Positions 8,115-18,524 are shown, counted from the stretch's first letter. The stretch is DNA of 64,000 bases from an uncultured bacterium (GCA_937958885.1 CALGMT010000010.1:24685-88684), one strand, 5' to 3'. A program made the numbers and translations. The notes: generated by a model from the sequence alone, not told the origin.

Positions 8115-9122
8115 ATGTCTCCCTCTCCCTCTCCCTCTCCCTCTCCCCCTCTATCTCCCTCTCTATCTCCCCCTCCCCCTCCCTCCGCTCGCATCCGACG
8201 CGCCTGGCATCAATACGTTTACGGCGACGAGGACAATGTCACGCTAATCCACAGCTCGCCGCTGATCTTCATGCACCTCATGGCGCTCGGCGTGTTCTTC
8301 GTCGGGTTCAGTTGGACGGCGCTCGCCGCATGCGTCGCGACGTACGCGATTCGCGTGTTCGCGCTGACCGGTGGCTACCATCGCTACTTTTCTCACAACT
8401 CGTTCAAGACGAGCCGCGTGTTTCAGTTCATCCTCGCGTTCCTCGGCGGCACGTCCGCGCAGCTCGGCGCGCTCTGGTGGGCGGCGCATCACCGCTACCA
8501 CCACCAACATTCGGACACCGAGCAAGACATCCACTCGCCGATCAAGCAGGGTTTGTTCCGCTCGCACATCGGCTGGATCATGTGCCGGAAGTACGCCAAG
8601 ACCGAACTCGAGCGCATCCCCGATTTCGCGAAGTATCCCGAATTGCGCTTCCTCGACCGCTTCCACTCGCTGCCGCCGATCTTGCTCGCGCTCGGCCTCT
8701 ATTTCCTCGGCGACTGGCTCGCCGCCGCGCGCCCGCATCTCGGCACTAGCGGCTGGCAGCTCGTCTTCTGGGGCTTTTTCCTCAGCTCGGTGTTCGTCTA
8801 TCACGCCACGTTCTGCATCAACTCGCTGACGCACATGATCGGCAAGCGCAGATTCAACACGAACGATTTCAGCCGCAACAGCCTGATCCTCGCCCTCATC
8901 ACCTTCGGCGAAGGCTGGCACAACAACCACCACCGGTATCCCGTCGCCACACGGCAGGGCCTGTACTGGTGGGAAATCGACATCACCTATTACATCCTCA
9001 AGTTCCTTTCCTGGTTCGGCATCGTCTGGGACCTGCGCGGCCATCCCGCAAAGCTCTATGAAGAAGCCGTCACCGTTCCGGTTCAGCCGCTCCCCGAGCG
9101 AGTCGCCGCAGCGCAGCGATAA
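8115..9122 (+). CDS. Acyl-CoA/fatty-acid delta-9-type desaturase
   Basis: Membrane di-iron desaturase that introduces a double bond into acyl chains. All three histidine boxes are present: HRYFSH, HHRYHH and HNNHH. Several hydrophobic segments (about 45-85, 165-215) flank them, and the length (335) fits stearoyl-CoA-9-desaturase-like bacterial enzymes. The first about 24 residues are an odd Ser/Pro repeat encoded by a CTCTCC array. The ATG at 8115 is nevertheless supported by AGAGG overlapping the bcp stop, so the repeat appears to be translated. Probably part of membrane fluidity control; the exact acyl carrier is not visible. Confidence 0.92.
   Translation: MSPSPSPSPSPPLSPSLSPPPPPSARIRRAWHQYVYGDEDNVTLIHSSPLIFMHLMALGVFFVGFSWTALAACVATYAIRVFALTGGYHRYFSHNSFKTSRVFQFILAFLGGTSAQLGALWWAAHHRYHHQHSDTEQDIHSPIKQGLFRSHIGWIMCRKYAKTELERIPDFAKYPELRFLDRFHSLPPILLALGLYFLGDWLAAARPHLGTSGWQLVFWGFFLSSVFVYHATFCINSLTHMIGKRRFNTNDFSRNSLILALITFGEGWHNNHHRYPVATRQGLYWWEIDITYYILKFLSWFGIVWDLRGHPAKLYEEAVTVPVQPLPERVAAAQR
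8118..8190 (+). repeat. CTCTCC microsatellite-like array inside the desaturase start
   Basis: Repeats of TCTCCC with minor variants (TCTATC, CCCCTC) occupy the first codons of the desaturase gene and encode alternating Ser-Pro residues. A matching pyrimidine-rich array encodes the C-terminus of mrpB at 28528-28592. Most variants keep a multiple-of-three period, so length changes of whole units preserve the frame. Confidence 0.85.
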
Positions 9123-9191
9123 TCCCGCCGCGAATCAGGCCGCCTTTAAACTTTCCTTCGCGCGCCGCGCGCGCTTCGGTATCGTCGTTCC

Positions 9192-10760
9192 ATGAAGATT
9201 GTCACCGCTGCCGTGATGCGCGAGCTGGACCGCCGCGCGATCGAAGAATTCAACATCAAGGGCGTCGCGCTGATGGATCGCGCCGGAAATGGCGTCGCGC
9301 ACGCCGTGCGCCGACTCGCCGATGTCTCCGGCTTCAATCACGCCTTCGTCCACCTCATCGCCGGACGCGGCAATAACGGCGGCGACGCTTTCGTCGCCGC
9401 TCGCTATCTCAAGGAACTCGGATTTGGCGTCGAAATCTGGCTCGCCGGCGCCATCGCGCAAGTCACCGGCGACGCCGCGTTCTACTTGAGCAAGTGCAAG
9501 ACCGCCAAGATCCGCGTCGAGGAGCTGCCGACGATGGAGGACTGGCAAGACGCCATCCGCCATCCGCTCGCCGCGGAGATCGTGGTCGATGGCGTGCTCG
9601 GCACCGGCATCACCGGCCCCGCTCGCGGCCCCGTCGCCGGCGCGATCCAATACATCCGCGCGCAGGCCAACGAGGCGCTCATCGTTTCCATCGACATCCC
9701 CTCCGGCCTCAATGCCGACACGGGTGTGCCCGAAGGCGATGCCGTCGCCGCCGATGTCACGGTCACCATGGGCCTCCCCAAGCGCGGACTCGTCGCGCCC
9801 GCCGCCATTGACCATGTCGGTGCGATCGAGGTCGTGGATATTGGCCTCCCCGCCGAAGTCGTCGCCGACGCGGATGCCGACGACATGGAGATGATTTATC
9901 TGCCCGACCTGCAAGCGCTCTTTCCGCGCCGGCCCCGCAACACCCACAAAGGCGACTACGGCCACCTCGTGATTGTCGGCGGCGGCGCATCCTTCACCGG
10001 CGCCGTTACCCTCGCCGCGCGCGCCGCCGCGCGGTCCGGCGTCGGCCTCGTCACGGCCGTCGTCCCACAGTCGCTGCGCCCGATTGTCGCCACCGCCGTC
10101 CCCGAGGCCATGGTTGCCGCCGCGCCCGAATCCGCGGGCGGCGCGCTCGCGGAAAACGCCATCGAAGCCGTGCGCCCGTTTCTCGTTGAAGGACGCGCGG
10201 TCGTACTCGGCCCCGGCCTTACACGCGGCCCGGCCGCGCGCGCCCTGGTGGAAGCGTTGATTCGCGAAACGCCGGGCCCGCTGTTGGTTGATGCCGACGC
10301 GCTCGCCTTGATGGCGGGCGAGCCTGAGCAATTCAAGCGGGCTGCGCGTCCGGTCGTGCTGACCCCGCACCCCGGCGAAGCCGCCCTGTTGCTCGGCGTC
10401 ACTGCCGCCGACGTGCAGGCCGACCGCGTGGCCGCCGCGCGTGCGCTTGCGGACCGCAGCGGCGCGGTCGTCGTATTGAAGGGCGCGGGCACCCTCGTCG
10501 CGCAGCGCGGCCGCGCCCTGCACGTGAACGTGACGGGGAACCCCGGCATGGCGAAGGGCGGCGCGGGCGACGTACTGAGCGGGTTGCTGGGCGGCCTGCT
10601 CGCGCAGGGCTACGACCCCTTCGCCGCCGCTTGCGCCGCCGTATATGTGCACGGCCGCGCCGGCGATCTATCCGCGTGGCGGCGCTGCCAGGTCAGCCTG
10701 ACCGCCGGCGACTTGATCGAAGAACTTCCCTACGCCTTCCGCGACCTCTCGTTGCGCTGA
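9192..10760 (+). CDS. nnr: Bifunctional NAD(P)H-hydrate epimerase / ADP-dependent dehydratase
   Basis: Repairs hydrated NADH and NADPH. The N-terminal half (about 1-215) is a YjeF-N epimerase domain: AGRGNNGGDAFVAARYL, VDGVLGTGITGPARG and SIDIPSGLNADTG. The C-terminal half (about 225-515) is the ribokinase-like dehydratase: GDYGHLVIVGGGASFTGA, LLVDADALALMAG, LTPHPGEAALLLG, VVLKGAGTLVA and the nucleotide-binding GNPGMAKGGAGDVLSG. The 522-residue length matches the two-domain fusion. It is a single gene on the plus strand between the desaturase and a repeat-filled gap. Confidence 0.95.
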   Translation: MKIVTAAVMRELDRRAIEEFNIKGVALMDRAGNGVAHAVRRLADVSGFNHAFVHLIAGRGNNGGDAFVAARYLKELGFGVEIWLAGAIAQVTGDAAFYLSKCKTAKIRVEELPTMEDWQDAIRHPLAAEIVVDGVLGTGITGPARGPVAGAIQYIRAQANEALIVSIDIPSGLNADTGVPEGDAVAADVTVTMGLPKRGLVAPAAIDHVGAIEVVDIGLPAEVVADADADDMEMIYLPDLQALFPRRPRNTHKGDYGHLVIVGGGASFTGAVTLAARAAARSGVGLVTAVVPQSLRPIVATAVPEAMVAAAPESAGGALAENAIEAVRPFLVEGRAVVLGPGLTRGPAARALVEALIRETPGPLLVDADALALMAGEPEQFKRAARPVVLTPHPGEAALLLGVTAADVQADRVAAARALADRSGAVVVLKGAGTLVAQRGRALHVNVTGNPGMAKGGAGDVLSGLLGGLLAQGYDPFAAACAAVYVHGRAGDLSAWRRCQVSLTAGDLIEELPYAFRDLSLR

Positions 10761-10833
10761 CGCGCGGCGGAAAAAACTCCAATCCCGCGCCCCGCCCGTT
10801 CCCGCGGGTCAGCATCGGGCGCGCCAATGATGG

Positions 10834-11017
10834 GCTGTTGCCCAAACGGGTTATTGATTCACGATCTTTTGATTCGTTCAGAAAACAGCGGTTCGGGTCC
10901 GGGCAAAATACCCACCCCGCTTCGCGAACCCCTCCACAGAAGGAGCCGATTAGACTTGAGCGCAAAACTAGTCCCCTCCTCCGGAGGGGTGCCCGAAGGC
11001 CGAGGTGGGTTTTTGTG
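10834..11017. mobile_element. MITE-like element, copy 1 (one end lost)
   Basis: This is the main content of the 353-base gap between nnr and the GH20 gene. It begins GCTGTTGCCCAAA and shares ordered blocks with 23651-23853: TTCAGAAA, GTTCGGGTCCGG, GAGGGGTGCCCGAAGG and GGTGGGTT. Internally CCCACCCC and CCCCTCC pair with the later GGAGGGG and GGTGGG, so it can fold on itself. The right TTTGGGCAAC end present in copy 2 is missing; a ggaaaacgg array takes its place. There is no coding capacity worth reporting. Confidence 0.6.
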
Positions 11018-11040
11018 GGACGGAAAACGGAAGACGGAAC
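11018..11040 (+). repeat. ggaaaacggaagacgg array
   Basis: GGACGGAAAACGGAAGACGG is one of several dispersed arrays of the same purine-rich unit; others are at 30411, 59736 and 61811. Here it abuts the truncated end of the MITE-like element. Confidence 0.7.
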
Positions 11041-11113
11041 GCGGGCAGCACCGTGAAACGGGGCGCCTTTCTGAAAATCTCGCGCGCTAAAGTCGTCTCG
11101 ATTTTGCAATCGG

Positions 11114-12892
11114 TCACGCATCATGGATCAGCTTTTCCACACTGTCTTCGAGTCCGCCGGCGCGATTGCGTGCAAGCCATTGGGAGCGGAACTCGGCGAT
11201 GAGTGAAGCCCGATCGTAAGGTTCGCCGAGTCCGCGGGCGAGACCGTACTCGACCAGGTGCGCGGCCGTGCGGAACTCTTCCATTAGCAAGGCCGCGTCT
11301 TCGCGCGCGCTGCGCGCACTGGGCAATCGAGCCATCACCTCGCGAAGACGCGCTCGCGCAGCGCGCAGACTTTCTTCGGGTATTGCGGATTTAAGGTTTT
11401 CGATATCGCGCTGAGAAATGAGTCGGAAAAGCGCAGATGCGTTGTGAAGCGTGTGGCCTGTTTCTCGGTACACCAAGCCAAGATCGTGGGCGAGCTGACC
11501 AAGCGTGCGCGAATCGTCGCGGAATACATGTCCATCACATTGCGCCGCCAAATCGGCCCTCCGATTGGATTCCAAACACCACGCGCGCGCCGCGCCGGCG
11601 GCCAGCGGCAGCAGGTCGACGGCGTACGGTTGCCAGTGACCGTGATCGCCCCAGGAGGTGATCAGCATGCCCGACGCGCCGTTCGCGAGCCCGTTTTCCG
11701 CGGCATTCTCCAGATTGGCCAGCGCGTTGTCTGTCCGTCCAAGCACACTGTTCCACGTTGATGTGCCGGGGCATACGAAAAAGGGGAGGCCCGCGTCGGC
11801 GAATTGAGGACACTGCGCGGCGAAGGGATGGTTTGCCTCGTAGCCCCACACGAGGGGAACGACATCGCGCGGCAGTTCGCCGATCAGCTCGGGATGATTC
11901 AAAATAATGTCGCCCCAGAAATGCATCGTGCGCCCGTGTTGCGAAACCGCGCGATGGATCTTCAAAAGAAAATCGAGGTACACCCGGCCCTTGCCGTCGC
12001 GTTCGCACGCCTCGCGCGAGCGGCCCTGGCCCAGATCGAATGTCTCGTCGCAACCGACATTCACATTCCGGCTCGCGAAATTGGGGAGCAGCTCGGCGAG
12101 CAACTCTTCCACGAGCGCGATGCTGCGCGGGTCGAGCGGGTTCAGGCTGAACGGCTGGTCGCGCCATTCGCCCCACGGGGTCATGAATCCGTCCGGACAC
12201 TCGGCCAGCGCGCGGTAGGGCTCGTGCTTGAGCCAGCGGTGCAGGTGGCCGAAGCAATTCTGGTTGGGGACCAGTTCGATGTGGCGCGCGGCGCAGAAGG
12301 CGTCGAGTTCGCGCATTTCGTCCGCCGTCATCGGGTCGGCGTGTTCCCAGACCGCGCGGTGGTTGCGATAGGCGAAGGTGTGCTCGGTGTAGAGTTCGAG
12401 GCGATTGATCTTCCACTCGCTGAGTTCATCGACGAGGCGGAACAGCGTGTCCATGGTGGGGACTTTGTCTCGGCTGATGTCGAGCATCACGCCGCGAACG
12501 GGGAAATCCGGCGCGTCTTCGATGCGGCACGCGGGCAGGGCGTCGCGGAATTGGCGGACGAGTTGCCGCAGGGTGAGCGCGGCGTAATGCAGGCCGGCCT
12601 GCGCGCCGCCCGTGAGCGCGATGTGGCGCGGGGTGATGTGGAGGATATAGCCCTGCGCGGGCAGGTCGGGATCGAGCTGGAGCAAGATGGTCGCCGCGCG
12701 GCCTTTGTCCGTGTCGTCGAGCAGTTCCGCCTCCACCCGCAATTCGTGGCGCAAGTCCTGTCGGATTCGGTGCGCAGTCGCGGCGCACGCGCCGCTTGCG
12801 TCGTGAATAGCGCAGTGCCGGTCGCGCAGCGCGATGGCGCCTTGTTCGAGCGCGAGGCGTCGCGGGGCGGGCAGCAGGATGGGAAGCGTCAT
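11114..12892 (-). CDS. GH20-family beta-N-acetylhexosaminidase-like protein
   Basis: The 592-residue protein has an N-terminal GH20b-like domain (about 1-120; ITPRHIALTGGAQAGLHYAA) and a GH20 (beta/alpha)8 barrel: RGVMLDISRDKVPTMDTLFR, NRLELYTEHTFAYR, VPNQNCFGHLHRWLKH and NVNVGCDETFDLG with the Asp-Glu pair used in GH20 catalysis. A helical C-terminal extension follows. The ATG at 12892 was chosen because upstream codons lose family similarity. No signal peptide is evident, so a cytoplasmic role such as recycling of GlcNAc-containing oligosaccharides is inferred. It is divergent from the Spy-like gene. Confidence 0.88.
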   Translation of the reverse strand: MTLPILLPAPRRLALEQGAIALRDRHCAIHDASGACAATAHRIRQDLRHELRVEAELLDDTDKGRAATILLQLDPDLPAQGYILHITPRHIALTGGAQAGLHYAALTLRQLVRQFRDALPACRIEDAPDFPVRGVMLDISRDKVPTMDTLFRLVDELSEWKINRLELYTEHTFAYRNHRAVWEHADPMTADEMRELDAFCAARHIELVPNQNCFGHLHRWLKHEPYRALAECPDGFMTPWGEWRDQPFSLNPLDPRSIALVEELLAELLPNFASRNVNVGCDETFDLGQGRSREACERDGKGRVYLDFLLKIHRAVSQHGRTMHFWGDIILNHPELIGELPRDVVPLVWGYEANHPFAAQCPQFADAGLPFFVCPGTSTWNSVLGRTDNALANLENAAENGLANGASGMLITSWGDHGHWQPYAVDLLPLAAGAARAWCLESNRRADLAAQCDGHVFRDDSRTLGQLAHDLGLVYRETGHTLHNASALFRLISQRDIENLKSAIPEESLRAARARLREVMARLPSARSAREDAALLMEEFRTAAHLVEYGLARGLGEPYDRASLIAEFRSQWLARNRAGGLEDSVEKLIHDA

Positions 12893-13042
12893 GGCGGCAT
12901 GAAATCTCGATTGCGGCGCGCTCGCAATACGGAATCGTTGATTCGCGGATGGATATTTTGCTCCGCGGCACAATAGCGCGACGGCTTCGCGCGTTCTTCT
13001 AACAGTGCGCGGCTCGGAAGGCGGCGCGATGGAGAAACGATC

Positions 13043-13591
13043 ATGAACAGGCGGAATAAAGCAGCAGTGACGATGGGTGTGCTTGCGCTGACGGCGCTGT
13101 CGCTGACGGCGTGGGCGAAGCCGGGCGGACGCCCGGCGGGCGAGGCGCCCGGTCCCTTCGGGGGGGGCGGACCCGGTCTCGGGCGCATGCTCGAGAACGA
13201 ACAGGCGATCCAGCGGCTCGGGTTGAGCGCAGACCAAGTGTCCGCGCTTCAGGCGCGGCTCGCGGATGCGGAGAAAACCCTCATCAAGCTTCGCGCGGAG
13301 GTCCAGCTCGCGGAAGCCGAAGTACGAAACTTGATGCGGAAAGACGTCGTCGACCGCGCGGCGGTAATGAAGGCGGTTGACGCCGCCGGCGCGGCGCATC
13401 TGGCGCTGCGGAAGGCGATGATCGAAGAGCGCCTGGCGTTCCGCGAAATTGCGGGTCCCGACGCCGCGAAAAAGGCGCGCCAACATTTCGCGCAGCACCG
13501 ACGGGATGGCGGCGCGAAGTACGGCCCCGGCGGACGCGGCGAGCGTTTCGAGCGACGCGGTCCTCCGCCGTTCGAACCGGACGCGGAATAA
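13043..13591 (+). CDS. Spy/CpxP-like periplasmic protein
   Basis: The 182-residue protein starts with a clear signal peptide (NRRNKAAVTMGVLALTALSL, cleavage near AWA-KP). A Gly/Pro-rich stretch follows, then an alpha-helical middle (about 60-140) with LGLSADQVSALQARLADAEK and helix-breaking Arg/Glu pairs. This resembles Spy/CpxP or CnrX-type 'LTxxQ' envelope-stress and metal-sensing proteins, although the exact motif is degenerate. The C-terminus is Arg/Gly/Pro-rich and probably disordered. Role inferred: periplasmic chaperone or sensor. It is divergent from the GH20 gene and convergent with recQ. Confidence 0.6.
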   Translation: MNRRNKAAVTMGVLALTALSLTAWAKPGGRPAGEAPGPFGGGGPGLGRMLENEQAIQRLGLSADQVSALQARLADAEKTLIKLRAEVQLAEAEVRNLMRKDVVDRAAVMKAVDAAGAAHLALRKAMIEERLAFREIAGPDAAKKARQHFAQHRRDGGAKYGPGGRGERFERRGPPPFEPDAE

Positions 13592-13611
13592 GGCCCTGCC
13601 CGGCGGAGCTT

Positions 13612-13633
13612 GATTCGGGGCGGGGCGGGCCGA

Positions 13634-13652
<19 letters not shown>
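13612..13652. terminator. Bidirectional terminator-like hairpin between the Spy-like gene and recQ
   Basis: ATTCGGGGCGGGGCGGGC pairs with GCCCGCCGCCCCGAAT across a loop of about 6 bases (one bulged G). It sits between two convergent stop codons (13591 and 13634) and overlaps the end of recQ. There is no U-run on either side, so it is a strong hairpin but not a textbook intrinsic terminator. Confidence 0.5.
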
Positions 13653-15460
<1,808 letters not shown>

Positions 15461-15522
15461 GCGCGGAAGCGTAGGAAATCTTTCGTCGCGTGCAAGCATG
15501 CGATCGGCGCGTGCCGGCGCAA

Positions 15523-16575
15523 TCACTCTTCGCTTTTCAGCATCTGCCGCAGCTTCTTCAGGGCGGCATCCTGGATTTGCTTGATTCGCGCGCGGGTCAG
15601 GGACAGCAGGCGTCCGGTTTCCTCGAGCGTCCGGCCCTCGATGAAGCGCAATTTCATGATATACCGCGCGCGCTCGGGCAGTTTCTCCATCGCCTTCCAG
15701 ACCTCGGCCACTTCCGCGCCCTGCGAGGCGGCGCGCGCGAGCGGGTCTTCCACCACCTCGTACAGACTGCCGCCGTCCTCATTGAAGAGCGCGTCGAGCG
15801 AAACCGGTGGCGCGGGCATGCGCTCCCACTGGTGCACGAAGCTGCGCACCTTCGCGATGCGATCGACGGGCAGGTCCGCGATCTTCGCGACAACTTCGTC
15901 GGACGGGTCCTCGCCGTAGTCGCGTTTCCATGTGTCGACGATGCTCTTGACCAGTTGCATTTCGCGGCTCGGGCGGATGCCGAAACTGCCCGCGCGAACG
16001 TGGTCGCGGAAGAAGTTGCGGAGCCGGTTCTGGATGGCCTTCTGCGAGTAGGAATAAAACGGCGTGCCGCGGGTGTAGTCGAACTTGCGCACCGCGTTGG
16101 CGAGGGCCTTCGAAGCCTCTTGAAGAAAATCTGCGATCCAGACCGGGCCGATCCAGAAATAGGGTTTGATGCAGTTGACGATCAGCCGGCGGTTCGCGAT
16201 GAACAGCTCTTCCTCCGCCGCCTCGATACGGGAGACGAGACGGCGCGCCTCAACCAGCGCCGCGCGTGCGGCCTCCGGCGATTTGAAGCGTTTGCGGCTC
16301 AGCGCGCGGATTTTCGTGCAGCACCAATGGATTTCTGTGAAGAGATCCAGCGTCAACTCCGGCCCCAGCAGCTCGACCGTGCCGCGCTCGATCAAGAAGC
16401 GACCGACCGCCTGCATCGACGAGTCCGGTTCGACATAGGTGCGGGTTTGCCGCACGCGCGGCGGATCGAAGTCCGCGCGGTGAAATTCCGGGAGATCGAT
16501 TGCGGGAAACGGCAGGCTCTCTGCGAGCGCGCGCAGTTCGGCTTGTATCTCGGTCGTCTGTTTGGTGGCCGCCAC
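15523..16575 (-). CDS. Divergent sigma-70 family RNA polymerase sigma factor
   Basis: The 350-residue protein has a region 1.2-like start (MQAVGRFLIERGTVELLGPE) and a region 2 core, ELFIANRRLIVNCIKPYFW then FLQEASKALANAVRKFDYTR. A region 3 block containing SLDALFNEDGGSLYEVVEDP follows, and region 4 ends in LTRARIKQIQDAALKKLRQM, very like primary sigma factors. In region 2.3 the usual FSTYATWWIRQAI is replaced by FYSYSQKAIQNRL, so the melting Trp pair is absent. Probably an alternative sigma with altered promoter opening; target genes are unknown. It lies 45 bases after the lipoprotein gene and 62 before recQ. Confidence 0.85.
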   Translation of the reverse strand: MAATKQTTEIQAELRALAESLPFPAIDLPEFHRADFDPPRVRQTRTYVEPDSSMQAVGRFLIERGTVELLGPELTLDLFTEIHWCCTKIRALSRKRFKSPEAARAALVEARRLVSRIEAAEEELFIANRRLIVNCIKPYFWIGPVWIADFLQEASKALANAVRKFDYTRGTPFYSYSQKAIQNRLRNFFRDHVRAGSFGIRPSREMQLVKSIVDTWKRDYGEDPSDEVVAKIADLPVDRIAKVRSFVHQWERMPAPPVSLDALFNEDGGSLYEVVEDPLARAASQGAEVAEVWKAMEKLPERARYIMKLRFIEGRTLEETGRLLSLTRARIKQIQDAALKKLRQMLKSEE

Positions 16576-16620
16576 GGGGTGTGTTTCCGTTTGCTCCGCC
16601 GAACGAGAGGCAGGACCTTC

Positions 16621-17316
16621 TTATTCGGGCGGGAATTCCGGCATGGGCGGATCGCCTGCCGCGAAGCGCACGCGAAGGTCCATCTGCTGCGCGCGCGCGA
16701 ATGCACGCGGATCGTTCGATACATCGAAGATCCAGCGGGCGACGCGCGCGTCCTGCTCGTCGGCGTTCGATTCGAGGATATCCGTTGGCGTTTCCACGCG
16801 CAATTCCGCGCGGAAGCCGGCCATCATCTCGCGCATCAACTCGGCCATCTCCGTCATCATCGGATCGGACGGCGGCGCAATTTGCGCGAACTCCATCGCG
16901 CCCCCGTCCACGCGCTTCACGCGCAACTGGCGGTCGGACAGAAATTCCGTCTGCGTCAATGCGCCGAGCGACGCGAAACGCATCTTAAGCCGCACCGTGC
17001 GCTTGCCCTCGGCCTCCCACGAGGCCGCCTCTTCGAGTGTGACGCCGAGCGGCTCGTATTCCTTGAAATCCTCGCGGATCTGCGCCTCGTCGAATGCGAG
17101 CGGCGTCGGAACCTCCTCGCCGATCGCCTCCGCCTCCGCGCGCGCGTGCGCCTCAACTTCTGCCAGCATCTCGGTGGTCATCGCATACTGCACGCTCAAG
17201 GTGCCGCCGCCGTTCTGATCGAGCGTCAGCGTTTGTTCAATCTGGACGCACGCGGACAACAGGAGGCATGCGATGAGCGGCAGCGGAAGAAAGCGGAACG
17301 CGCGATGAAACACCAT
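16621..17316 (-). CDS. Hypothetical lipoprotein
   Basis: The 231-residue protein has a lipoprotein signal ending in the lipobox LLSAC (LPLPLIACLLLSACVQIEQT), then Glu/Ala-rich helices and beta-strand stretches. The start QIEQTLTLDQNGGGTLSVQY resembles the 'LppA/DUF3153-like' lipoproteins that begin with a beta-rich repeat, but I do not assign a family. The start at 17316 gives a compact signal peptide; an in-frame start 12 codons upstream is possible. It sits between hemB and the sigma-factor gene. Confidence 0.75.
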   Translation of the reverse strand: MVFHRAFRFLPLPLIACLLLSACVQIEQTLTLDQNGGGTLSVQYAMTTEMLAEVEAHARAEAEAIGEEVPTPLAFDEAQIREDFKEYEPLGVTLEEAASWEAEGKRTVRLKMRFASLGALTQTEFLSDRQLRVKRVDGGAMEFAQIAPPSDPMMTEMAELMREMMAGFRAELRVETPTDILESNADEQDARVARWIFDVSNDPRAFARAQQMDLRVRFAAGDPPMPEFPPE

Positions 17317-17367
17317 GCCTGAACCATCGCACGCCCCCACATGCCGATTCAAGCCGGAATCCGAGCG

Positions 17368-18363
17368 TTATTGGTTCAACAGGCGCGCTGCGCCGGGGGC
17401 GGCGTAGGTGAAAATCAGATCCGCGCCGGCGCGTCGGATCCCGAGCAGCGATTCGAGCAGGCAGGCGTCCTCCGGGATCCACCCGCGCGCGCCAGCGGCT
17501 TTGAGCATCGCATATTCGCCGCTCACTTGATACGCGGCGACCGGCACAGAGACCGCCTCGCGCACCGCGCGCACGATATCGAGATAAGGACCCGCCGGCT
17601 TCACCATCACGATGTCCGCGCCCTCGGCCACGTCGAGTGCGACCTCGCGCAGCGCCTCGCGCGCGTTGGCCGGATCCATTTGATATGTTTTTTTGTCGCC
17701 GTGTTTCGGCGCGGAGTCCAGCGCGTCGCGAAACGGGCCGTAGAAGGAAGAACAGTATTTTGCCGCGTAGGAGAGAATGCCGGTTCCGGTATAGCCGGCG
17801 GCATCGAGCGCGGAGCGGATGTGGCCGACGCGGCCGTCCATCATATCGCTGGGCGCGACGATATCCGCGCCTGCGCGCGCTTGGGCGACGGCCATTTCCG
17901 CGAGAATGCCGAGCGTGGTGTCGTTGTCGATGCGGCCCCGGTCGTCCACATAGCCGTCGTGACCTTCGCTGGAGTAGGGGTCCATCGCGACATCGGTGAT
18001 CACGCAGAGTTCCGGCAGCGCCTGCTTAAGCGCGCGAACCGTTTGTTGGAGCAGGCCGTTCGGATTCACGGACTCTGTCGCGAGCGGGTCTTTCAAGCGG
18101 TCTGGGATCGCGGGGAAAAGAGCGACTGCCGGGATACCGAGTTTGAAAGCGGCGCGCGCCTCTTTGACGATGAGGTCGCGGCTGAACCGGAAGCAGCCCG
18201 GCATTGACCGGATAGGTATGCGCCTGTTTTTCCCCTCGCACACAAACAGCGGCCACACGAGGTGATCCGGCGTCAGGGTGGTTTCGCGCGCCATTCGTCG
18301 GATGGAATCCGACGCCCGGTTCCTTCGTGGGCGAACGGGCAGATGGAGGTATGAGTCTGACAT
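17368..18363 (-). CDS. hemB: Delta-aminolevulinic acid dehydratase (porphobilinogen synthase)
   Basis: Condenses two 5-aminolevulinates to porphobilinogen in tetrapyrrole synthesis. The two Schiff-base lysines are in GILSYAAKYCSSFYGPFRDA and DIVMVKPAGPYLD. The metal site reads DVAMDPYSSEGHDGYVDDRG: Asp replaces the three zinc-binding Cys, as in the Mg-dependent Pseudomonas-type enzymes. The length (331) and the APSDMMDGRVG and YQVSGEYAML motifs fit. The N-terminal arm (LHLPVRPRRNRASDSIRRMA) is the oligomerisation arm. It is first in the minus-strand run leading to recQ. Confidence 0.97.
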   Translation of the reverse strand: MSDSYLHLPVRPRRNRASDSIRRMARETTLTPDHLVWPLFVCEGKNRRIPIRSMPGCFRFSRDLIVKEARAAFKLGIPAVALFPAIPDRLKDPLATESVNPNGLLQQTVRALKQALPELCVITDVAMDPYSSEGHDGYVDDRGRIDNDTTLGILAEMAVAQARAGADIVAPSDMMDGRVGHIRSALDAAGYTGTGILSYAAKYCSSFYGPFRDALDSAPKHGDKKTYQMDPANAREALREVALDVAEGADIVMVKPAGPYLDIVRAVREAVSVPVAAYQVSGEYAMLKAAGARGWIPEDACLLESLLGIRRAGADLIFTYAAPGAARLLNQ

Positions 18364-18406
18364 GAACGAATACTAGCAGCAGGGTTGGCGTCCTGCATGC
18401 CGATAA

Positions 18407-18524
18407 TTGTGATGGGATTTAATGGGTCGTCGAGGAGACCCCTATTTGTGATAGGATTTAATTGGGTCGTCGAGTAGACCCCTGTTTGTGATAGGCTGTA
18501 ACTGGGTCGTCGAGTAGACCCCGG
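18407..18524. repeat. Three tandem hairpin repeats of about 40 bp
   Basis: Three direct repeats start TTGTGAT at 18407, 18446 and 18486 (periods 39 and 40). Each contains a stem GGGTC ... GACCC around GTCGAG(T/G)A, preceded by an AT-rich stretch ATAGGATTTAATT or a variant. They occupy most of the gap between hemB and tRNA-Val. There are no spacers of variable sequence, so this is not a CRISPR array. They could be processing or termination hairpins or a REP family cluster. Confidence 0.85.

Noticed and set aside
11114-13498. Very long frame (794 codons) covering the GH20 gene and its upstream region
   Set aside because: Codons upstream of 12892 lie over the Spy-like gene in the opposite strand and show no family similarity, so the GH20 start at 12892 is preferred.
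18407-18524. CRISPR array
   Set aside because: The units are continuous with only small changes, there are no unique spacers, and no cas genes are near.
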